From Rhodotorula mucilaginosa (taxonomy: Eukaryota; Basidiomycota; Microbotryomycetes; Sporidiobolales; Sporidiobolaceae): DNA of 64,000 nt. Under the pieces are notes generated by a model, which saw only the letters and a program-made list of their open reading frames with translations, ran no database searches and was not told where the DNA came from. Of this stretch, positions 33,811-43,721 are shown in pieces; the first letter of the stretch is position 1; each line of letters opens with the position of its first letter. Location: NCBI GenBank assembly GCA_034406715.1, contig CP137864.1, positions 992,001 to 1,056,000 on the forward strand, written 5' to 3'. The translations under genes and the position numbers were made by a program.

Positions 33811-34635
33811 TCAGGCAGATGCCGCCGGCGGGGGAAAGTTCTCCTTCCACTTGGAGTCCTGGTGCGCGCGCCCGCCGCGACCGTCCGGACCTTCGCCATC
33901 CCTGCCGACAAAGCTCTCCTCCTGCTCCTTCACCGTCTCGGACGCGTACCATTCGCGCTTCCAGACTTGCGCTTTACGCTTGACGGCTTCGAGAACCCAT
34001 TCGCAGACGTAGAAGGCCTCGCGCCGGTGCGGCGAGGCGACCGAGATGCAGATGGACGGAGTCAACGGCGGCGATTCGCCGAGGAGGTGCGCGATCCGGA
34101 TCCGGGAAACTTCGACGACGGCGGTCTTCTTCTCCGAGGCGTCTCGGTGCTCATGCTGGTGACCTTGGCTCGGTGCGGCGTGCCCGCAGCATGGTCGATG
34201 ATCCTCGAGGCCGGAGAAGACGGTCGGCGGCGGAGGTGGCAGAGCCCGCGCCTCGACGAGGATCTGTTGCAGCGTCCTCAGCGCGAGAGGCACGTAAGAC
34301 TCGTACGTCAGGCGGGTGACGGTTCGGCCTGCATGTTCACAAGGGTTAGCAGAGCTGTTTCAAGGCCCCGCGGAGAGGGGGTTGCCTCGTCGTACCCTGA
34401 AACTCGTCACGCGTGTAGCCGACCTGCTCGCATCGAGCGTCAGTATGCTAAACCTACGTATTGGGCTCTGCTCTCCTGCCAGACTGGGCGCGTGACGCAC
34501 GAACGAGACGACGGCGCCGTCTTTAGTTGAGCGACAAGACGCCTCGATCGTCGCCGGGTCCAGTGGAGCGTACGAGAGGACAGCAGTGTCGCCGTCCTCG
34601 GTTTCGATTGCGTGCACAGCTTGCTCGGCAGCCAT
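33811..34635 (-). CDS. MOCS2B: Molybdopterin synthase catalytic (large) subunit, MoaE/MOCS2B
   Basis: Three exons (34501-34635, 34396-34423, 33811-34328) encode 226 residues. With the small subunit (MoaD/MOCS2A) it inserts sulfur into precursor Z to make molybdopterin, used here probably for nitrate reductase or sulfite oxidase. Conserved blocks are DGAVVSFVGYTRDEF (helix and strand around the active site), RTVTRLTYESYVPLAL and HRREAFYVCEWVLEAVKRKA followed by VWKREWY, which contains the catalytic Lys region. A His/Cys-containing insert after the first half and a Gly/Asp-rich tail look lineage-specific. The second exon is only 28 nt. The small subunit gene is not in the window. Confidence 0.93.
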
Positions 34636-34829
34636 CTGTAAGCGTTAAAGACGAAGTGGAAGGGGGAGCGTCGAGAGGGAAGCTGGTGGGGCCGAACAAC
34701 GAAGTCCAGGGGGAAGGTGAGGTTCTCACTTGACCGCAGAATAGGAACGAGTGCACATGCAGGCAGGCACAAAGCATGTCACTTGCTGTCTGTCTCTTCA
34801 CAGCTCTCAATGCCGACATCTTGTGCAAA
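34636..34829. other. Short intergenic stretch upstream of MOCS2B
   Basis: About 190 bp that should contain the MOCS2B promoter. It runs straight into the decayed ADP/ATP-carrier tail copy that follows. Nothing else is seen. Confidence 0.4.
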
Positions 34830-35065
34830 TCCAGAGCCCGGAGGTGAAGCAGGAACTTCTCTTGTTTTCGTTTCAAGGCTAAGGACAAGCGAGAACCGGA
34901 CGGACAGGAGAAGGGACTTCACAGTATGAGAGAAGCTTGGTGATCAACTGCGAGGCAGGAAAAAGAACGGTAGAAAAGGGCGTGAAGAGGAGGAAAGAAC
35001 TGTTTCTAGCCTAACCCACAACTACGAGCTCGTGCACCTTGTCGTACAAAGACAAGGCGCACGAA
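34830..35065 (-). pseudogene. Decayed copy of the ADP/ATP carrier last exon plus 3' UTR
   Basis: Read on the minus strand, about 35065-34830 aligns by eye with the end of exon 5 and the 3' flank of the intact carrier gene at 36559. The remaining coding part reads LSLYDKVHELVVVG then stop, against [21 protein letters not shown] in the gene. The similarity continues through the TTTCCTCC and CCGTCCGGTT-containing 3' UTR to the 'GTTCCTGCTTCAC' block. No other carrier exon is present, so this is a fragment and not a gene. Boundaries are approximate. Confidence 0.7.
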
Positions 35066-35113
35066 CGCCGTAGATGGTCCCGTGAGAAGACTAGAGGAGG
35101 AAGAGACTTCAAC

Positions 35114-35887
35114 TCAGGTCGACGAGGCGTCGCGAGCGGACGAAGCGGGATGGGAACGGTCGACCGCTTGAAGTTTCTGGCTCAGCAAGTCGATGTCGTA
35201 GGGCAGGAAAGCCTCCGAAATGGTGCCGATACCCTGGAGGGCGCGCAAAAGGACCAAAGCCATCAGTCCCTGCTGTTTGTTAGCGAGTCCGAGAGGCACG
35301 GTGAGAACGTGAAAGGCTCATGATGACGGAACAAGGGCGCGAGGCGTCGCCGACGCGGCGACGGAACTCCTCGTTGCGCGAGCAGCTCCACGCGGCGAAG
35401 AACTCGAGCTGTCCATCACAGGTGAGGTAGCTGGGGTGTGTGACAAGCCTGGGTGAGTCCCCGAAATCTTTCACGGCGGCGCACAGAAAAATCCGAGCTG
35501 CTCACAGCAAAGTGTCGACTCGCGCAAAGCATGTGGCTCTGAGAAAGGTCGCGATGGCGCGGGCATCCTGTATGACAGACGCGATGGTCAGCTTATGCCT
35601 GAGTCCAGTTCGTCCGAAGCGGCGTTCGGCCGAGGGCAGTAGCACAGAGCGTTTGCGTGGAGGAATGAGACTCACGTCGGTCGTCAGGTCAGGGTTGATT
35701 CCGCTCAACTTGAGCACGTACGGGTTCCGCTGATAGAGGGCAAGAGGTCCTGGATAAGCGGGCTGCGCGACCGCCGTCGACCCGTGCGCACGCGAAGAGG
35801 TCGTAGCCGGCGCAGTCTCAGTGGAAGGACCGGTGGCTGCAGAGCCGGAAGCAGGGCAGCGGCGCCGTTCGCGCCCGTGGACGACAT
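35114..35887 (-). CDS. Hypothetical protein, 148 residues
   Basis: Not recognised. A five-exon model (35831-35887, 35676-35762, 35524-35567, 35328-35430, 35114-35269) closes in phase. It begins MSSTGANGAAALLP and continues YQRNPYVLKLSGINPDL, a Cys/Trp-containing middle (LEFFAAWSCSRNEEFRRRV) and a helical end (GLMALVLLRALQGIGTISEA). There is no signal peptide, membrane segment or known motif that I can see. The intron after exon 3 would use a gcgagt (GC) donor, which makes that junction tentative. An alternative start at 35993 in another frame would skip the first intron. It sits between two decayed ADP/ATP-carrier tail copies. Confidence 0.5.
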
Positions 35888-36076
35888 TTCGGTCGGTCAG
35901 GACTGCAACTCTTAGGGTCGCTATGCGTGCGCGAGCGTAGCGGCACCAAGCCGAGCGGAGGGACGGCAGGCAGAAGCGAGAAGTGGCGCCCATGCCGCGC
36001 GGGCGGTCACTGCTCGTCTCGCAGCAACGACGCAAAAGGCGGATCGTATCTGGAACTCGAGTGTAAAACGTAGCGC

Positions 36077-36190
36077 TTAACCTGACCCACCAGCGTAAAC
36101 CTTGCCGAAGACGAGCTATTGCAACTTGTTGTACATCGAGAGCACACCGGCGACAGCGCGACGCCGGCGCAAGCCGGCGGCGCAAACTCC
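36077..36190 (-). pseudogene. Decayed copy of the ADP/ATP carrier last exon
   Basis: On the minus strand the end of the carrier reading frame is recognisable: LSMYNKLQ, a TAG stop at 36116-36118, then [12 protein letters not shown] and a TAA at 36077-36079. The last twelve residues are identical to the gene, while the nonsense codon and a rearranged upstream part show it is dead. It lies about 370 bp downstream of the intact gene's stop, same orientation. This is description of a relic only. Confidence 0.75.
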
Positions 36191-36558
36191 GTGATGGCGG
36201 CGACGTCGTGAAGCTGGCACGACGTGAGCAGTGTTACTGAAGATGCCGCAGCGCACAGGTGTCCTGGAAACCTAGAGATCTCCAGATCCTTCCGCGTGAA
36301 AGCTTCGCTTCGGCAAGCGCGCTGTGTGCATTCGCTGCCGAGCATTTGCAGACTGCTATTTGTGATGCATGCGTGCAATCTCTCTCGAGCTCTCGTGGCG
36401 AAAGGCCCGAAGGCGGAGTGAAGCAGGAACTCTGTTCTTTTCGTCTTGGGAGGACAAAGCGAAAACCGGACGGGTAGGAAGGGCATAACAGCATGAGAGA
36501 GGGTTGGTAAACAAATGCGAGGGGGAAAAAGTATAGTAGAAGGGGAGGAAAGAGCTGT

Positions 36559-38117
36559 TTAGCCCGAGCCGCCGGCGTAGACCTTGCCGAAGACGAGCTC
36601 CTGGAGCTTGTCGTACATGGACAAGACACCAGCTCCTGCAACTCCGCGGAGGATGTTTGCGCCAGCACCCTTGAAGCTGTGTGTAGGTGAGTAGGGGTAA
36701 GATGGGAAGAAGGCCAATTGCGCACCGAGAAGGGGGCAGTTGAACACCAGGGCGTCGAGCCGAAGTTCAATCCGATCCGAGCGGGAGCGGGGCGGGACAA
36801 GCAGTAAGATGGCAGGGAGAAGAAGGAGCGGAAAATATAGTCAGTAAAGCTGATCAAGAGAAGCGAGAAAGGAAAGAGACACCCACAGCGACGAGACACC
36901 CTCGGCCTTGATGATCTGGCGACCGGCGTCCATCATCGACGAGTAGTGGACCTTCTCGCCCGAGGTCATCATCATGCGACGACGGATGGTGTCGAGCGGG
37001 TACGAGGCGAGACCGGCACCGGTGGTGACACCCCAGCCGAGGAGGAACGAGGCGAGGAACGAGCCCTGGAGCGGGCCAGTCATGACAACGGGCTTGAGCG
37101 AGTCGTACATACCGAAGTACAGACCGCGGTAGACAATGATGCCGACGACCGACGGGATGAAGCCACGGTAAAGACCGGCGATGCCGTCCGAGGCGAGGGT
37201 CTTCTTGTAGACGTCGACGAGGCCGTTGAACTGGCGCTCGCCACCCTTGTTGGCGCCCTTCGAGTCGGCGGCAAGACGGGTACGGGCGTAGTCGAGCGAG
37301 TAGACGAAGAGGAGCGAGGTGGCACCGGCAGCACCACCCGACGCGAGGTTACCGGCCATCCACTTGGCGTAGCCGTCACGCTTCTGGTCGAACGAGAAGA
37401 GCGACTTGTAGTAGTCCTTGAAGGCAAAGTTGAGGGCCTGCGTCGGGAAGTAACGGATGACGTTGGCCGTGTTACCACGCCAGACTGTGGTGTGGGATGA
37501 CGACGACCGGGGTCAGCCTGCGACACCTTCCTGTGGGAGCTATCACCGCCGATCGGGAGCATCTCCTCGACGGCGACTGTGAAAGCAAGGAACAAGGGCA
37601 CGCACAGGCAACGAGGCCCTCGTCGGCGTAGGTACGGGCAGCGCAGTCGGCGATACCCTTGTAAGGGGTAGCGAGACGGCCCGACTTGAGCATCTCGCCC
37701 TGGTTCTGGACCAGGACTGCATTTCGAGTGGTCGAGTCAGTACAAAGAACTCGTTACAGAAGCTCTGGAGCGCGGGCGATGCGCGAGCGCGGTGGGCGAG
37801 CCAGGCCGAGGGATATCGCGACTCACGCTTGATACGCTCGATGGGGGCAGCAGCCGTCTTGGCGACGGCGGCGCTGTTTGCATTCGATCCATGGTCAGTT
37901 CCACAGTCCCGATCGGATACTCGTACGCGCCCAGCAGGGCGAGAGCGGGGCGAGCGAGCGAGACCACGCCGCCACGATCCGGCGTGGACGGACCACCCGC
38001 GGCTCGCTCCCTCGCTCCTCGCGCGACGCTGTAGTCTCGGCAGTTGGAAACTCACGAGACACCACCCATCATGAAGTCGGTGAAGAACTCCTGCGGGGTC
38101 TTGGACTTCTTGGCCAT
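36559..38117 (-). CDS. AAC: Mitochondrial ADP/ATP carrier
   Basis: Five exons (38056-38117, 37827-37873, 37606-37716, 36887-37484, 36559-36676) encode 311 residues. It exchanges cytosolic ADP for matrix ATP across the mitochondrial inner membrane. The ADP/ATP-carrier signature R241-R-R-M-M-M246 is present. Three mitochondrial-carrier repeats are seen: [22 protein letters not shown] and [13 protein letters not shown]. The protein ends VYAGGSG. Coding sequence is strongly biased to C-ending codons, as expected for a highly expressed gene. Its last exon, with part of intron 4 and the 3' UTR, has been copied at least three times nearby. Confidence 0.96.
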
Positions 38118-38975
38118 GGCGAGCGAGGTACAAAGTTTTCCTGTTCGAGGGGACGAAGGGGAGGGGGCGAGAGATTGGGGCGATGGACGGCAAGCGGTCA
38201 GCTCGGGTGAACGTGCGTTGCAGACGATAGGGCGTGCAGTGTGTGTTTCGGGGTCTAGGACCGCGCTGCTTACCTGGTGGAGTGACCTTGAGCGAGTGCT
38301 GGAGAACAAGAGCAGAGCTCGCCGCCGACACGCGCCCAACTCGTGCCAGCTCGGTCTCTTCTTTCCGCGCGCGCCGCCTCGCACTCCGGCCGGTTCCGAC
38401 AAAACCCGATATTCACTCCCCGGTAATCACTTGTACTCAACTTGTAATTCAGTTACAGTAGCCCAGATACCAGTTTTGGGGATCCGGGCAAGTGGATCTA
38501 GACCTCGCACCCGCTCTGAATGGCCTCGCTCCGCCTGCAACTCACGCTCTAAAGCCTCGAGCTCGGAGGGAGACGCGCGCTGCGGGTATAGAGAGAGAGT
38601 GCACTGCTCGCAGTCCGTCTGCTGGGCACCACATTTCGACAACGCGGCAGCAGGCATACGTCCCCCGGAGCAGACGCAGCATAGTACAGGGCCTACAGTC
38701 GCAGTCTCAAGACTCGGTACGCGCCTAGACCGAGCCGCAAGTCACGGATCGCGAGCGGGTCGAGCGTCACACCGCCCTCACACGAAGCTGATGCGCACAT
38801 ACCCTCCAAATCGTCCTGAACAGCTTCAGACGCGTTTGATCTAAGCAGTCAAAGAGTCGAGCAAGAAGTTGCAGATCGGTCCGAGGCCCTGAGAACGAGG
38901 TGTCGCCGTCGCTTTCCGGCCAGGAAGACTACCGACACGACCCTCTTTTCGCGCTCAGAAGGTTCGGACGGGACA
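38118..38975. promoter_or_regulatory. Divergent promoter region, ADP/ATP carrier / orphan gene
   Basis: 858 bp between the carrier ATG (minus) and the next plus-strand ATG. No gene seen. An AT-richer patch at about 38405-38465 (containing CTTGTA twice) stands out and may be part of the carrier promoter. This is inference from position. Confidence 0.4.
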
Positions 38976-41322
38976 ATGTCGTACCATGCCGCGTACGCTG
39001 CAAGGCGCAGTATAAGCCAGAGCGTCGATCCGGACGCCGAAAGCGTGCGGGAAGAGAAACCCTACGTCTCTCGCCAGCGCTCTCACGCGCCTTCGCCGTT
39101 CATCTCCCGGCGCGCAGTTGAGCAGCACGCCGCCCAACAGAAGCTGCTACACCTCCGCAATGCACCTCGCCACGAACGCGAACCGGCTCCGTCCGTCGAA
39201 CCGCCGCGCACGGAGCTGGAGGCCAAGCTCGACAAGGCGGAAGAGCACCTCCGCGAAGAACGCGACGCCGCAGTCTTGGCCGAGCTGTTTGGCGAGTATG
39301 GGTCGGACGCCGGCGGTGACGATGAGGATGGTGCCTGGGACGAGTTTCAGGGGAGGATGGCCCCGCCGCCGGTCCCGCTCCACAAGACGCGGCCGCACCT
39401 CGACTCGCCGCTGGCCCGAGAATCGACGGCCGACGTGGAGGGAGCGGCGGAATGGCCGCCAGTCGCCGGGCCGAGTGGTCTCCACTCTCGGAACGGTGTT
39501 GGGCTAGGCGTCGCGCGAGGAGCTTCCGATTCCGAAGACGACCTGGACCGATCGGAGCGAGGTCAGAGCGCCCGGTCGGAAACTTATGCTCCCTCGGAGC
39601 GATCGAACCGGATCTCGCTTTTCAGTGCGGCATCTTCCGACGAAGACTCTGACGCTTCTGGCGCTGCATTCGACGACGAGGAGGAGGAGGAGAGGGGCCG
39701 CCGAAGTGGGAGGGGGCGGGCCCCGCGAGGCTCGAACGCTCTGCAACCGAGGCCGCGGAAAAGGCGGAAAAAGACGGCCAAAGAGATCCAAAGACAGGTC
39801 GAAGCGCAGGGTGAGTTCTTGAGTAACTCCCTTTTGGTGTTGGCGCCTGCTTGTCGTTGACCTCGCACCCTCCTTCGCAGCCACCGACTTCCTCGCGGGC
39901 ATGGACCTCCCGGCTCCGGAGTACACGCCACTGTCCGTCAAAGCGCGTCTTTCGAACGCGCTTGCCGAGCAGACCAAGAATTTGCCCCTGAATGCGAGGG
40001 TAGACCGCGTCCCGGTTCGGGAGAGGCCTCCATCCAGGGCTATCACCGCTCAGCCCGACCCGGCTTCCGACGCGAACGACTCCCGCGCGGGTCCGAGTGC
40101 CGAGAGGGACGACTCGCCGCTCGTTGCCGGATCGGCGGTGGGTAATGATGACGATGCCGGAAGCGGCTGCGGTCCACTCGGCGCGCACGCTGCCGACGCC
40201 TCGGACGAGCTGCCGGACTACGAAGAAGAAGAGGCGCCCGAAGCCGTGTTGGCACCAAAGTACGAAGATGTCGATCTCCTTGAGGTGCAAGCGTACTTCC
40301 GCAAGCCGACACGGGCGGGCGCGCTCAGTCGGTGGTTCGCGATCGTCGAGAGGGATGTCGAGGCTCTCCCCGAGTGAGTATCCCTTCTTTTTGCGCTTAT
40401 TGTCGGGTTCCATGTCCTGACGAATCACGGTTTCTTTCGGCAAGGGGGATGTTGTACACGGCTTATCGAGAAGATTGCGACCAGCTCGAGAAACTCGGCG
40501 TTGCCCTCCCATCCGAGCGCTTTTTCCCGACCCGAGACTTTCAATCGACGAGCTCCGAGAAGCTCTTGTCGACTCGTCCTTCATTCGCGGTTTGCGCCAT
40601 GCTGTGGACCGATCTGCTCGAAGCGTCGCACTCGGAGCGGCACAAGCCGGTTGCCGGTCGTGGTCGAGCATGTCGCTGTCCCCTCTGGACTCCAGAGCAC
40701 TGGCGCAGTTGGAACGACGAAATCGACTTTCTGCGCGACCGGCATGGGCTCTCGACGGAGGACCTTGGCCGTGTGCTCGACACCGTCTTCGGACAACCCG
40801 ACAGCCTCTCGAACAAGTCGGGCCGGTCGGTACTCCAGCTCGTGTACGAGAACAACTGGATCTGGTACACGCGTGCGTCCTTTCGCCACCTACCTTTGCG
40901 ATGGTGGGCAACTGACACCCTGGACGGCTTTCAGACATTGTCCAGCTTGCGCTTCTCAAGAGTGCCTACCTCGAACTCGCTTCGGACAAGATGCTGAACC
41001 GACTCGGCTCCACGCTCAGCGCGAAGCGGGAGGACGAGCAGATCCGACTCAAAGCCCTTCGAGTCAAGGCCGATCGCCACAAAGGGAACTCGGACTACAG
41101 CGAGCTGGTGCTGGATTACAACTTTGCAGAACTTCGTTGCAAGAACGAGTGCGTTCCGTCTGCTTTTCTGTCTTTCGCCCATGAGCGCTGACATCTCACA
41201 CTCGCTACAGCCAAGAGACCCGGCTCGAGCTCTACGAGCGGCTACGTCGGATCGGTGCACAAGGCAACCGCCGCCGCGACATCGAGTCCTGGCGCCAACC
41301 GATCCGCCCGCGTGTGCCGTAG
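38976..41322 (+). CDS. Hypothetical nuclear-like protein, 693 residues
   Basis: Not recognised. Five exons (38976-39810, 39881-40373, 40445-40872, 40935-41148, 41211-41322) close in phase. The N-terminal ~280 residues are charged and disordered: acidic DEEEEEERGRR, a basic PRPRKRRKKTAKEIQRQ stretch that could be a nuclear localisation signal, and Ser/Asp runs. The C-terminal ~270 residues are better structured, with Trp-rich segments (LWTPEHWRSWNDEIDFL, LVYENNWIWYTHIVQLALL) and a helical KREDEQIRLKALRVKADRH region ending ELRCKNDQETRLELYERLRRI. No enzyme motif is seen. The GG-rich 3' flank up to ~41520 has no extra exon needed for closure. Confidence 0.75.
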
Positions 41323-41870
41323 TTGACTCGGGTACTGGTCGCTTTCAAAAGTCCTTTGCATTCTCGCGGGCACGTCCTCCGGAAGTGAAAATAGAGCTGC
41401 TGTTGAATGCGCTGTGATCTTGTCCTCTTTTCAGTGGCAACGCGGTGGCAAAGGCTCGCGCCATTCCCGACCATCGAGCGAGATTCATCGCGTCCCTCGT
41501 ACCCGGTTCCTTCGCGAGTTAAGTTTCCTGTGCTCGGAGCAGTGCTGCAATCGGCGGTAGATGAGAGCTGACGTCCTTGTACTGATTTGCCGGCTTCCTG
41601 CCCTCCGCTTTATTCCTCCGGCGGCGGTCCTCTGTATGCATTTCTTAGCGCATTGGGGAATACACTTTATTCGGGTCTATACCCCAGCGCCTGTAGGATA
41701 AGGCGCCGTGTTGTCACGGGCCAGCGAAAAAGATCCGCTTTGCCGCCACCGCGCGAAAGGCTGCTTATCGCTTGACTCGCGTCGAAATAGATTCTTGATG
41801 ACTGCACAATGATGCTGTATGCACATTTTCAACGATAAATGTGGTAATGAGATCGCAGCAAGGACGACGC
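41323..41870. other. Intergenic, no gene seen
   Basis: About 550 bp between the orphan gene stop and the inverted carrier-tail copy. It includes the likely 3' UTR of the orphan gene and unique sequence. No RNA gene or open frame I can support. Confidence 0.4.
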
Positions 41871-42093
41871 CTCGACGCCCTGGTGTTCAACTGCCCCTTC
41901 TCGGTGCGCATTTGGCCTTCTTCCCATCTTCCCCCCACTCACCTACACACACAGCTTCAAGGGTGCTGGTGCAAACATCCTCCGCGGAGTTGCAGGAGCT
42001 GGTGTCTTGTCCATGTACGACAAGCTCCAGGAGCTCGTCTTCGGCAAGGTCTACGCCGGCGGCTCGGGCTAAACAGCTCTTTCCTCCCTTTCC
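41871..42093 (+). pseudogene. Near-identical inverted copy of ADP/ATP carrier intron 4 end plus last exon
   Basis: Read on the plus strand this segment matches the minus-strand gene at 36740-36540. It starts within intron 4, keeps the branch/acceptor region (cacctacacacag) and the whole 118-nt last exon (41955-42072) with one silent difference (GGC to GGT), and continues about 20 nt into the 3' UTR. The frame from the acceptor to the TAA is intact. Because intron sequence is included, this was a DNA-level copy and not a retrocopy. There is no upstream carrier exon in this orientation, so by itself it is a fragment. Confidence 0.85.
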
Positions 42094-42405
42094 GCCCCTT
42101 TACCTCTCCTTCTCTACTCACCTTGTAGCATGTTTCTGCTCTACTGAGACAAAGTCTTAGCTGGCCTGTCTTGTGTAGGAAGTCCGGATCGTGGGTAACC
42201 GGAGGTTCCTTCGTGTTTTTCGCCACTCGGTCCTGGGCGCTCTGTCCTTTCCGCGCGGTGGCTACACATGCTCTGGTACGCATGTACAGGTACATCACAC
42301 GCCTATAAAAGTGTCAAGACCGATGCCGTCTGGAGGGCGGAAAGGGGTGACCGAAGCCAAAAAAGCAGCCGCCGCCACTGCGAACTGCTTGAAACCGCAG
42401 TACGC

Positions 42406-42409
42406 AAAA
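42406..42409 (-). terminator. RNA polymerase III terminator of tRNA-Gly
   Basis: A TTTT run on the minus strand six nucleotides past the tRNA 3' end, as expected for Pol III termination. Confidence 0.7.
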
Positions 42410-42415
42410 GATATT

Positions 42416-42486
42416 GCTGTCGACGGGAGTCGAACCCGTTTCCTTTGCTTGGAAGGCAAAGATAATAGCCGTTATACCACGACAGC
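42416..42486 (-). tRNA. tRNA-Gly (anticodon UCC)
   Basis: A 71-nt cloverleaf on the minus strand. The acceptor stem pairs GCTGTCG with CGACAGC. The anticodon arm has TTTGC, loop CTTCCAA and GCAAA, so the anticodon is TCC (reads GGA). The T arm pairs ACGGG with CCCGT around TTCGACT, giving a good B box. There is no intron. The 5' 49 nt of the gene form the outer end of the left arm of a large inverted repeat, while the 3' 22 nt lie outside it. Confidence 0.93.
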
Positions 42487-42798
42487 TTGATCGATGTAGA
42501 TGCCGCCGCAGGATGTCGCCTTGTCCCGCCGTCCTCCTCGTCCCGCCAACCGAACTCAAGACTGTTCTGCAGAAAGGGTGTTTCCCGGACTACGGTGTTC
42601 CCTTTGCTTGGAAGGCCAGATAATAGCCGTTATACCACGACAGCGGATTCATGTAGATGCCGCCGCAGGATGTCGCCAGGTAGCCAGCCCCTCCTCGTCC
42701 CGCCAACCGAACGCGTCAAGCCAACCCATCCCCCGCCGAGAGCTTGCCCCCTCCCCCATCCCCCTCTCTCTCTCTCGCCGTAGTGGCCTGTTTGACCA
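42438..42798 (+). repeat. Left arm of 361-bp inverted repeat
   Basis: By eye 42438-42798 equals the reverse complement of 47693-48053 over all 361 bases, with equal length and no gap. The outer end lies inside the tRNA-Gly gene at the edge of its T arm. The arm contains the tRNA 5' part, an internal ~157-bp tandem duplication with a second truncated tRNA, and a CT-repeat at its inner end. Outside both arms the sequences diverge at once, and I see no target-site duplication. Confidence 0.9.
42599..42644 (-). pseudogene. Truncated tRNA-Gly copy in the left arm
   Basis: On the minus strand the first ~45 nt of the tRNA-Gly (acceptor 5' strand, D arm, anticodon arm) are repeated, with the anticodon loop kept and one stem altered (CTGGCC for CTTTGCC). 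It stops at the same place as the inverted-repeat end: before the T arm. It cannot form a tRNA. Confidence 0.8.
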
Positions 42799-43193
42799 GA
42801 TTCGGTGCGTCTATGCACGGGCGGGGCAGCGAGATCTCCGCCTCTGGGAGTTGTCGCCTCGGAACGCGACGATTGCGTCCCCTGTTAGAAGCGGAGCTCG
42901 GGGCGCACTCTAGCACGTATGCAAACGGGTGCATCATGGTCAAATGGAGCGACCCGTATAGTTGCCTCAGTCAGTCGAGCGGAGAACCCCGGATCGCCCA
43001 AACTGACGGGCCAGCGTGTGTCCCTTTGCCCGCGACGGACTGGCTTACAACAACTCGCCTTAAATAGCGGAACTAACTCTACTATATACTGGAGGGCTGC
43101 TTGGACCACTCCTAACTACGCCACGGGTGGCCCGGGCTTTTTGAGAAGGTCCACCTGCCTGCGCCGGATTTTTCAAAGCGCATACATAGCTGC

Positions 43194-43721
43194 TCATGAC
43201 CAAGCGAGATAAAGCAAGGCTAAACTCACAACTATGCCTCCAAACACGGTGGATATCACTCTTTGCTGTAGCTGTAGGAGACGCGTGTCAAGCATGTGCG
43301 CCAGTCGGGCGGCCGATTGCAGGGATGCCAGCGATAATCGCTGTTCCGCCTTGCTCCAGTCTTTCCATGCGGCATGAAGCCGCAGGGGAGCAAACACAGT
43401 GTCAACACGTAGTCTAGGACCGTTGAACAACTTGACGGCGGGCCGCAGAGATGTGGTCTTGCTGGTGGTCGCTTTCGACGGAGTTTGCAGTGCGGAAGCG
43501 ACGCTTGCCGCAACGAGCTTGTCAGAGTGCGGAGACTTTGATTTTCGAAGCTGCAGAGTAGAGAAGTACGATGGCAAGCCCTCGGGTGCGAACCGAATAG
43601 TTCCCGAAACTTTAGTTTTGGGTCTTTCAGAGGGGTCGCTCGACAGGGTCTCGCGGTCAAGGGCCGCCAGATTTTGGGCCCATGGGCCTCCGCGGTTTCT
43701 GCCTGGAGCTCCACAACACAA
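43194..43721 (-). CDS. Questionable open frame with hydrophobic C-terminus
   Basis: 175 codons on the minus strand inside the low-GC island. Not recognised. The middle is Ser/Thr/Lys-rich, and the end (VFGGIVVSLALLYLAWS) is a plausible membrane segment, as in tail-anchored proteins. There is no supporting context and the opposite strand is also open, so it may be chance. Confidence 0.15.
   Translation of the reverse strand: MCCGAPGRNRGGPWAQNLAALDRETLSSDPSERPKTKVSGTIRFAPEGLPSYFSTLQLRKSKSPHSDKLVAASVASALQTPSKATTSKTTSLRPAVKLFNGPRLRVDTVFAPLRLHAAWKDWSKAEQRLSLASLQSAARLAHMLDTRLLQLQQRVISTVFGGIVVSLALLYLAWS

Noticed and set aside
41955-42072. Retrocopy of the ADP/ATP carrier
   Set aside because: The copy includes intron 4 sequence with its acceptor and lacks other exons, so it did not arise from spliced mRNA.
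42599-42644. tRNA-derived SINE
   Set aside because: In SINEs the body follows the tRNA 3' end. Here the repeated flank is on the 5' side of the tRNA, and there is no A/T tail or target duplication.
42500-42913. Plus-strand open frame in the left repeat arm, mirrored on the minus strand in the right arm
   Set aside because: The frame is the same only because the DNA arms are identical. It reads through tRNA fragments and CT repeats, so it is not a protein.
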